Positions 18,361-26,473 of a stretch of 64,000 nt of DNA are shown here, piece after piece (within the stretch, counting starts at the first letter, position 1; each line of letters opens with the position of its first letter). The notes under the pieces were generated by a model. It was not told where the DNA came from and ran no database searches. It saw only the letters and a list, made by a program, of their open reading frames with translations. A program made the position numbers and the translations under genes. The stretch is from CALOCN01 sp942491735 (lineage in GTDB: Bacteria; Eisenbacteria; RBG-16-71-46; JABDJR01): NCBI GenBank assembly GCA_942491735.1, contig CALOCN010000001.1, positions 248,001 to 312,000 on the forward strand, read 5' to 3'.

Positions 18361-19049
18361 GGAGTGTCCCAGAGACGCACGCCGCCGGTCATGCCTTCCA
18401 CGTTGACGAAGGGTCGCACGTTGGCCGGCAACTCCACATTGAGCTTGCGTGCGTTCCCGCCACCCAGATGGAGCAGGCGGTAGTTGAACAGGGCCTGCAG
18501 CTCGTCGATCATCTCCAGGACCAGTCGGCGCCACGCCTTCTTGCCGATGTCGTCCATGGAGGCCTCACCCACCAGTTCCTCGTAGGTGTCGCCGTCCCGG
18601 AACGGGTGATGTCCCATCTCCAGATTGGGGACCAGGCGCCCGTCCACGAACAGGGCGGAGCCGAGTCCGGTGCCCAGGGTAAGAGCCAACTCCACCCCCT
18701 TGCCCTCCACCACGCCGTAGCCCTGGAGGTCCGCGTCGTTGACCACCCGGGTGGGGAGGTCGGTCATGGTGGAGATCGCCGATTGCAGGTCGAAGCCCCG
18801 CCATGCCTTGGTGCCCAGGTTGGCCGCGGTCCGGACGACACCGTCGACCACCACTCCGGGGAACCCCACCGAAATGCGTCCATGCCCCTTCTTGTCCCGG
18901 AGCATGCCCCGGATGACCTTGAGCACGGCGTCCGGGTGCGACGGGTCCGGAGTGAGCTCCCGATGCCGTTCCGCGAGGGGCTTGCCCTTGGCGTCGAGGG
19001 GAATCATCTTGATCCCGGTGCCACCGATGTCGATGGTGAGCGTCTTCAT
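18357..19049 (-). CDS. ppgK: Polyphosphate glucokinase (ROK family)
   Basis: 230 residues. TIDIGGTGIKMIPLDAKGKP is the ROK phosphate-binding start, GRISVGFPGVVVDGVV and TRVVNDADLQGYG (with the catalytic Asp) form the sugar site, and LTLGTGLGSALFVDGRLVPN and the E-x-GHHPF stretch complete the family signature. The sequence follows polyphosphate glucokinases (EC 2.7.1.63), which phosphorylate glucose from polyP or ATP, rather than the Zn-containing ROK repressors: there is no HTH and no C-x-C zinc motif. It overlaps gnd upstream (ATGA) and the glucosidase downstream (GTGA), so free glucose would be made into glucose-6-phosphate for zwf. Confidence 0.9.
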   Translation of the reverse strand: MKTLTIDIGGTGIKMIPLDAKGKPLAERHRELTPDPSHPDAVLKVIRGMLRDKKGHGRISVGFPGVVVDGVVRTAANLGTKAWRGFDLQSAISTMTDLPTRVVNDADLQGYGVVEGKGVELALTLGTGLGSALFVDGRLVPNLEMGHHPFRDGDTYEELVGEASMDDIGKKAWRRLVLEMIDELQALFNYRLLHLGGGNARKLNVELPANVRPFVNVEGMTGGVRLWDTP

Positions 19050-20461
19050 TCCAACCACTCGCTGTGCACGGCCGGTCCCTCCGGGTTGTCCTTGCGCTGA
19101 TAGGTGTGGGCGCCGAACGCATCCCGCTGCGCCTGGGTCAGGTTCTGGGGGAGGTCGGCGGTACGGTAACTGTCGAAGTAGGCCAGGCTGGAACCGAAGG
19201 CGGGCACGGGGATGCCGTGTTGCTGCGCCAACCCGACCACCCGACGCCAATGCCCCTGCCGTTTGCCGACCTCCCGGATGAACCGTTCGTCGAGGAGGAG
19301 GTTGGCCGGACGCCGTCCGTCGTTGTAGGCGTTCATGATGGTGTCCAGGAGCCGGGCGCGGATGATGCACCCGCCTTTCCAGATCCGGGCCAGTTCGCCC
19401 GGATGGATCTCCCATCCGTACTCGCGCGAACCCGCGTCGATGAGATCGAAGCCCTGGGCGTAGGAGGTCACCTTGGAGGCAAAGAGCGCGTCGTGCACTG
19501 CGTCCACCAGATCCTGGGGGTCGGGTGTCGTCGGACCCTTCCCGGGACCGGCCAGGACGCCGGATGCCGCGACCCGTTCCGCTTTCATGCTGGAGAGCGC
19601 CCGCGCATCCACCGCGGCGGCGATTCCCGGAATGGGGATCCCCAGATCCAGGGCGGTCTGCACCGTCCAACGACCGGTGCCCTTCTGTCCCGCCTTGTCG
19701 AGCACGGTATCGATCAACGGGGTGCCCGACGGGTCCCGCTTGGCGAGGATCTTCGCGGTGATCTCGATGAGAAACGACTCCAGCGGCCCCCGGTTCCATT
19801 GGGCGAACACCCGGGCCAGGGCCTCGGGTCCCATGCCCCCCACCCGGGCCAGCACGTCGTAGGCCTCGGCGATGAGCTGCATGTCCGCGTACTCGATCCC
19901 GTTGTGCACCATCTTCACGAAGTGACCGGCGCCGTCCGGGCCCACGTAGGTGACACAGGGTCCGGAGTCCGTGGTCGCGGCAATGGCCTCGAACACCGGG
20001 GCCAGGAGCGCGTAGCCCTCCCGATCCCCCCCCGGCATGAGCGAGGGCCCGTGCCGCGCCCCCTCTTCCCCTCCCGAAACGCCGACGCCGAAAAAGCGGA
20101 GTCCATCCGCGGCGTAGGACCCCTCGCGACGACGGGTGTCGTGGAAGAGCGAGTTGCCGCCGTCGATGAGAATGTCGCCCGGCTCCAGCAGGGGACGCAA
20201 CGCCTCCATGACCTGGTCCACCGGGTCGCCCGCCTTGATCATCATCATGAGCCGGCGCGGACGCTCCACGGACCGCACCAGTTCCTCGAGGGTCGCGGTG
20301 GGGAGGAGCCGCCCTTCGCTTTCCGCCACCGCACGATCCAGGAGATCCGTCTCCCGGTTGTAGGCGGCCACGCTGAACCCGTGGTCCAGGATGTTGAGGG
20401 CGAGGTTGCGCCCCATCACCGCGGTGCCGATCATTCCGAACTGTCGCTGACTCACGGGCAT
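19046..20461 (-). CDS. gnd: 6-phosphogluconate dehydrogenase, decarboxylating
   Basis: 471 residues, the usual length of the long form. GMIGTAVMGRNLALNILDHG is the NADP-binding loop, VGVSGGEEGARHGPSLMPGG the signature, and HFVKMVHNGIEYADMQLIAE the catalytic Lys/Asn motif. DKAGQKGTGRWTVQTALDLG contacts the substrate. It catalyses 6-phosphogluconate to ribulose-5-phosphate plus CO2 and NADPH in the oxidative pentose phosphate pathway. ATG at 20461 gives MPVSQRQFGMIG; a GTG two codons later would also work. It lies 16 bases downstream of zwf and overlaps ppgK by ATGA, so the three are co-transcribed. Confidence 0.95.
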   Translation of the reverse strand: MPVSQRQFGMIGTAVMGRNLALNILDHGFSVAAYNRETDLLDRAVAESEGRLLPTATLEELVRSVERPRRLMMMIKAGDPVDQVMEALRPLLEPGDILIDGGNSLFHDTRRREGSYAADGLRFFGVGVSGGEEGARHGPSLMPGGDREGYALLAPVFEAIAATTDSGPCVTYVGPDGAGHFVKMVHNGIEYADMQLIAEAYDVLARVGGMGPEALARVFAQWNRGPLESFLIEITAKILAKRDPSGTPLIDTVLDKAGQKGTGRWTVQTALDLGIPIPGIAAAVDARALSSMKAERVAASGVLAGPGKGPTTPDPQDLVDAVHDALFASKVTSYAQGFDLIDAGSREYGWEIHPGELARIWKGGCIIRARLLDTIMNAYNDGRRPANLLLDERFIREVGKRQGHWRRVVGLAQQHGIPVPAFGSSLAYFDSYRTADLPQNLTQAQRDAFGAHTYQRKDNPEGPAVHSEWLE

Positions 20462-20477
20462 CTCCGGGGAACAGGGG

Positions 20478-21926
<1,449 letters not shown>

Positions 21927-22006
21927 GGAGGACTCGGTGGGGGTGGAGGGTTCGTGCCGACGTTCGATCAGCGAGTGTAGCAATCGGCCCGGTGGAGCCC
22001 TGAGGG

Positions 22007-22045
22007 TGTGTGTAAATCTGCAATTTGAAAATGCATTTACACACA
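22007..22045. promoter_or_regulatory. Perfect inverted repeat, candidate operator for the zwf operon
   Basis: TGTGTGTAAAT (22007-22017) and ATTTACACACA (22035-22045) are exact reverse complements, separated by 17 A/T-rich bases that add an inner GCA/TGC pair. It lies in the 180-base gap between recQ and zwf, both transcribed on the minus strand, and is strikingly A/T-rich for this genome. Position and symmetry suit a dimeric or tetrameric repressor or activator of zwf. The half-sites do not match an operator I can name with confidence. Confidence 0.55.
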
Positions 22046-22106
22046 ACTGGCGTTAACCCGTTGATGTCAATGCGATTACGGCGTGGTTGGGTCCCGGTTT
22101 CGGGGC

Positions 22107-23612
22107 CTAGTCCCTGGCCAGAGCCTCCAGGAACGCCTCGCCGTAGCGCTCCAGCTTGGCGGGACCAATACCGGGGACATCCAGCATCTCGTCGCGGCTG
22201 CGCGGCTTGCGCTCCACCATCTCCCACAACACCCGGTCGCTGAACACGATGTAGGCGGGGACGCCTTGCTGGTCGGCCAGGCTCTTGCGCAGGGTGCGCA
22301 GGTGTTGGAACAACGGGTCCGCGGCGTCCACGGTGGATGCGCTCCCGGAGCCGGGGCGGGACCGCGTGGAGATCCCCACCGGGATGCCCTCGACCAGATC
22401 GGTCACCGCGGTACCGGTACACACATCGCAACTGGTCCCGCAGGCGGCGAGGTCCTCGTCGAAGTGGGCCAGGATCTGCCGATGTCGGCAATCGGTGGCC
22501 TCGGCGAGTTCGAACAGACCAATCGTCGCGTCCTTCTTGGAGGCACGTTGGGCGTGATCCTGGACGTCGGTCAGGAAACGCTCGCGGGCGATGACGTCGG
22601 ACCAGGAGTAGAAGAGAATGCACTCGCTGGGCAGGCCGTCCCGCCCCGCGCGTCCCATTTCCTGGTACCAGGACTCGATATCTCCCGGCATGTCGCGGTG
22701 AATGACAAAGCGCACATTGGACTTGTCGATCCCCATGCCGAAGGCGATGGTGGCCACGATCACGTCCAGGTCGTCCTTGGCGAACGCGCTCTGGTTGGCG
22801 GCGCGCTGGTCGTCGGTCAGGCCGGCGTGGTAGGGCGCGGCCCGCACGCCGTGTTTGACCAGGAACTCCGCGGTGGACTCCACCGAGCGGCGGGAGAGGC
22901 AGTACACGATCCCGCTCTCGCCCGCGTGCCGGCGAATGAGCCCCAGGATTTCCTTGCGGGTGTTCCCTTCGCCCTTCTTGCGGCAGCGGATGTTGAGGTT
23001 GGAGCGAAAGAACGATCCCTTGTAGCCGCCCGGCTTGCGCATGCCGAGCTGGCGGACAATGTCCAGGGCGACCCGGCGGGTGGCGGTGGCGGTCAGGGCC
23101 AGGACCGGGACCCCGGCCAGCTCGTCCCGAAGCCCGCTCAGGCGGCGGTAGGAGGGACGAAAGTCATGCCCCCACTGGGAAATGCAGTGGGCTTCGTCCA
23201 CCACCAGGAGCGAGACGAGGGTCTCGCGCAGCGCCGAGCGAAGCCGCCCTTCCAGGGCCTCGGGAGCCAGGTAGACCAGTTCGTAGGCGCCGTCGCGCAG
23301 CGCGTTGACCCGGTCTATCCACTCGTCCCGCTCCAGGCTGGAGTTGATGGCGGTGGCGCGGAAGCCGAAATCGTTGAGCGCATCCACCTGATCCTTCATG
23401 AGGCTGATCAGGGGCGAGATGACCACCACCGTGCCACGCATCATGCGGGCCGGAACCTGGAAGGTGAGCGACTTGCCGGCGCCGGTGGGCAGCACGCCAA
23501 TGCAGTCGCGTCCTTCCAGGACCACGTCGATGATCTCGCGCTGCCCGGGGCGAAAGGCCTCGAAGCCGAACACGTCCCGCAGGATGGTGGTGGGGTCGCC
23601 GATCGCGGTCAC
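22107..23612 (-). CDS. recQ: RecQ-type ATP-dependent DNA helicase
   Basis: 501 residues. GVLPTGAGKSLTFQVPARMM is the Walker A region, LLVVDEAHCISQWGHDFRPS the DEAH box with the aromatic-rich loop, and WYQEMGRAGRDGLPSECILF motif VI. The zinc-binding cysteines (DCRHRQILAHF ... CGTSCDVC) follow near 378-402, and an HRDC domain ends the protein (LFQHLRTLRKSLADQQGVPA to the end). Only about 35 linker residues separate the zinc site from HRDC, so the winged-helix part of the RQC region found in E. coli RecQ is missing. The GTG at 23612 overlaps the stop of the upstream kinase gene (GTGA). It unwinds recombination and repair intermediates 3'-5'. Confidence 0.92.
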   Translation of the reverse strand: MTAIGDPTTILRDVFGFEAFRPGQREIIDVVLEGRDCIGVLPTGAGKSLTFQVPARMMRGTVVVISPLISLMKDQVDALNDFGFRATAINSSLERDEWIDRVNALRDGAYELVYLAPEALEGRLRSALRETLVSLLVVDEAHCISQWGHDFRPSYRRLSGLRDELAGVPVLALTATATRRVALDIVRQLGMRKPGGYKGSFFRSNLNIRCRKKGEGNTRKEILGLIRRHAGESGIVYCLSRRSVESTAEFLVKHGVRAAPYHAGLTDDQRAANQSAFAKDDLDVIVATIAFGMGIDKSNVRFVIHRDMPGDIESWYQEMGRAGRDGLPSECILFYSWSDVIARERFLTDVQDHAQRASKKDATIGLFELAEATDCRHRQILAHFDEDLAACGTSCDVCTGTAVTDLVEGIPVGISTRSRPGSGSASTVDAADPLFQHLRTLRKSLADQQGVPAYIVFSDRVLWEMVERKPRSRDEMLDVPGIGPAKLERYGEAFLEALARD

Positions 23613-26299
23613 GGCCTGGGAAGCCCCTGGGCGAGCTTGACCGTACGGAACCGCTCGATACGCGCCACGGTGACCTTGGTGCCGTCCGGTGAGACGCCGA
23701 AGGACTCCACGTCCTCGTCATCGGTACGTGCGACCAGGAGACGGCGGCTGGGGCGCGTTTCCTCACCCGGTCGGAAGTCCTGGATGTAGAGGCCGGCTCG
23801 GCCCGTTTCGTCCCCACCCACGAACACCAGGGCGCTTTCGTCGGACATCCAGCGAACCCGTCCTCCCGAGATGACGTTCTGGTACCCCATGAAGGGAACG
23901 TCCGTCTCGAAAACCTGCTCGTTGGTGCTCAGATCGCGCACCTTGATCCGGGTGATGTTGATGTCGTTGATGCTGTAGGCGACGTAGGCGCCGGTAGGAG
24001 ACACGTCGGGCAGCAGGTAGGACCCTGCCTCGATCAGGGTGTCGTCGCTGCCGTCGGTTCGGATCCTGTGGATGCCGCTCTTCTCCGGATTGCCGCTCAC
24101 ATAGGTGATCCACTGTCCGTCGGCGGTCTGGGTGGGATTCTCGGCGTCCACCCCGTCCTGGGTCACCTGACGGGCTCCGCTTCCATCGGCATGGGCGGAC
24201 CAGATTTCCAGGTGTCCACCGCGGTTGGAGCTCCAGAGAATCCCCTGGCCGTCCGCGGTGAACGCGGGGTCCCAGTCGTCCGCATCGTCGTCGGTGAGTT
24301 GGCGGACAACTCCGGTCTGGACGTTCAGGGCCCACAGATCCAGGTTGCCGCTGCGGTTGGAGGAAAAGATGACCTGGCTACCGTCCGGCGAATACGCCGG
24401 TTGACGGTCCCGGCCGTTACCGGAAGTGAGACGTTGGCCCCCCGTGCCCGGAGACTCGCTGTCGATGGGGACTTCGGTCAGGGTCCCGCGCCAGAGGATC
24501 TCGTCGAACACCACGTCCTGCTCGTTGAGATAGTCGAACCGGACGTAGTCGTTGCCGCCGCCGTAGACGCTCTGCACCCAGAACACGGTGGTTTCGTGAC
24601 CCGTCCCGGCGTCGAGCTGGACGACGCGTCCCAGGGGGCTGGACATGTCCCCCAGCGCGCTGGTCGATTTGGCCAGGATGAGGTGGTCCGAACCCGGGTG
24701 CCAGCCGGCGGCGGATAGCCGCACGTTGCTGGATCGGATCGTGCGCGTCTCCCCCGTTTCCGCGTCGATCTGCAGCACGTGTTCCCCTCCCGCGTTGAGC
24801 ACGCTTCCCGTGCTGATGCCGGAGAGCCAGGCGCCGTTTGGCGACCAGGCCAGCCCCAGCACAAGACGCCCCGGGAACCGTGCCAACTCCGTTTCCTTGC
24901 CCGACTGAACGTCCGCCGTCCCCACGATGGATCCGGCGACCGCGGCTTCCTCGTAGGCCCGGGTAAACGCGACGCGATTCCCGTCCGGAGCCCAGTCGAC
25001 TTCCGCAACGTTGCCGAGGATCCTGCGCGGCTGGCCCCCCACCACCGGAATACGGTAGGCGTCGTACCGCCCCGACGCCACCTCGTGGAGGAAGAGCACG
25101 CTGGATCCGTCGGGAGAGATGGAGGGCTGGGCGTCGTTCCCCTCGGTGAGCGGGACTTCGCTTCCGCTCTGCATCTGCCGGAGCCACACGCGCTGCGTCC
25201 CATCCCGGGTGGACAGAAAGGCAATCATGCGGCCGTCCGGCGACGCCGAGGGAGACCAGTCCTTGCCGGTATGGGTCAGCGGGAGAATGCGCACCGGTTC
25301 CGGAGTGGTGACCGGGCGCAGTTTGGGCGCGATGAGCACGCCGACAACCGAGCCCAGCACGAGCAGGGCGAGGCCCACCATCCAGGTCCGCCACGGTGAG
25401 CCCTTGACGACCGGGGTATCCGCGGCCAGGGATGGAAGGCTTCGGCTGGAGGAGTCTCCACTGTTGCCCAGGGCGAAGGCCAGGTCACGGGCCGACTGGA
25501 ACCGGGTCTCGGGCGTCTTCTCCATGCACCGATGGATAATGCGATCCACCGATGGAGGAATGGCGGGGTTGAACGAGGAGCTGTCCGGTGCGTCCTCCCG
25601 CAGGATGGCGCTCATGGTCTCGACCGCCGAGTCCCTTGCGAACGGCCTGTTGGCGGTGAGCATCTCGTGCAGGACCGTCCCGAAGGAAAAGATGTCCGAG
25701 CGGGAGTCCACCGGTTCCGCCCGCACCTGCTCGGGCGACATGTAGCCCACCGTGCCCAGGACGGTGCCGGGATCCGTTCCCTCCCCCAGGGTCTGGGCCT
25801 GGGTCCGGCCGTCGTCCGCGACCGTGGTCTTGGCCAGCCCGAAATCCAGGATCTTGAGCCGCCCGTCGCCGGTGAGGAACACGTTGGCCGGTTTCAGGTC
25901 CCGGTGCACGATCCCCTTCTCATGGGCGGCGGCGAGGCCCTCGGCCATCTGCCCCGCGAACTCGAGGGCCTTGCGCACGGGAAGGGGTCCGTCGACCAGG
26001 CGTTCGGCCAGGGTGGCCCCCTCCAGGAGCTCCGTCACCGCGTAGGCGGTGCCGTCCTGTTCGCCGAAGTCGTGGATGGCCAGGATGTTGGGGTGGGACA
26101 GCGCCGCCACCGCCTTGGCTTCCTTCTCGAACCGGGAACGGATGTCCGGGCTGTTCAAAAGACGCTCCGGGAGCACCTTGACCGCGACATCCCGGTCCAG
26201 GTTGGTGTCCTTGGCGCGATAGACCTCGCCCATGCCCCCCTCACCCAGGGGCGCGATGATCTCGTAGGAGCCCAATCGGGTGCCCGCGGCGAGCTTCAT
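23609..26299 (-). CDS. Transmembrane Ser/Thr kinase with TolB-like WD40 propeller
   Basis: 896 residues. An N-terminal Hanks kinase (GEGGMGEVYRAKDTNLDRDV, IVHRDLKPANVFL, ILDFGLAK, VGYMSPEQVRAEP) spans about 12-280. A membrane helix lies near 306-323, and the rest is a TolB/PD40 propeller with repeated S-P-DG / W-SPNG motifs (KDWSPSASPDGRMIAFLSTR, RQPAYSPDGSQVIFSSNRSG). The kinase is cytoplasmic and the propeller periplasmic, a form frequent in Acidobacteria and Eisenbacteria-like genomes; it may sense envelope ligands. The stop overlaps recQ, so the two are probably co-transcribed, though no functional link is evident. Confidence 0.93.
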   Translation of the reverse strand: MKLAAGTRLGSYEIIAPLGEGGMGEVYRAKDTNLDRDVAVKVLPERLLNSPDIRSRFEKEAKAVAALSHPNILAIHDFGEQDGTAYAVTELLEGATLAERLVDGPLPVRKALEFAGQMAEGLAAAHEKGIVHRDLKPANVFLTGDGRLKILDFGLAKTTVADDGRTQAQTLGEGTDPGTVLGTVGYMSPEQVRAEPVDSRSDIFSFGTVLHEMLTANRPFARDSAVETMSAILREDAPDSSSFNPAIPPSVDRIIHRCMEKTPETRFQSARDLAFALGNSGDSSSRSLPSLAADTPVVKGSPWRTWMVGLALLVLGSVVGVLIAPKLRPVTTPEPVRILPLTHTGKDWSPSASPDGRMIAFLSTRDGTQRVWLRQMQSGSEVPLTEGNDAQPSISPDGSSVLFLHEVASGRYDAYRIPVVGGQPRRILGNVAEVDWAPDGNRVAFTRAYEEAAVAGSIVGTADVQSGKETELARFPGRLVLGLAWSPNGAWLSGISTGSVLNAGGEHVLQIDAETGETRTIRSSNVRLSAAGWHPGSDHLILAKSTSALGDMSSPLGRVVQLDAGTGHETTVFWVQSVYGGGNDYVRFDYLNEQDVVFDEILWRGTLTEVPIDSESPGTGGQRLTSGNGRDRQPAYSPDGSQVIFSSNRSGNLDLWALNVQTGVVRQLTDDDADDWDPAFTADGQGILWSSNRGGHLEIWSAHADGSGARQVTQDGVDAENPTQTADGQWITYVSGNPEKSGIHRIRTDGSDDTLIEAGSYLLPDVSPTGAYVAYSINDINITRIKVRDLSTNEQVFETDVPFMGYQNVISGGRVRWMSDESALVFVGGDETGRAGLYIQDFRPGEETRPSRRLLVARTDDEDVESFGVSPDGTKVTVARIERFRTVKLAQGLPRP

Positions 26300-26417
26300 G
26301 AATGCATGTTCCGGGTGTGTCGCGAGAGCATCGCAGCATTCTATGACGGACCGGAGGCTCGTGGCACGGCAAAGACGGCGCGCGCCCGCTTTTCCCGGTC
26401 AACCCGCCAACAAACAA

Positions 26418-26448
26418 CGCGGCCGCCCGGATCATCCGAGCGGCCGCG
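26418..26448 (-). terminator. Strong hairpin terminator after the metalloprotease gene
   Basis: CGCGGCCGC-C-CGGAT and ATCCG-A-GCGGCCGCG pair at 14 of 15 positions around base 26433. On the minus strand it is followed by an interrupted T tract (TTGTTTGTT). It lies 25 bases past the stop at 26474. Confidence 0.75.
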
Positions 26449-26473
26449 CCGTCTAGACTTGCGTTTGCGTGGG

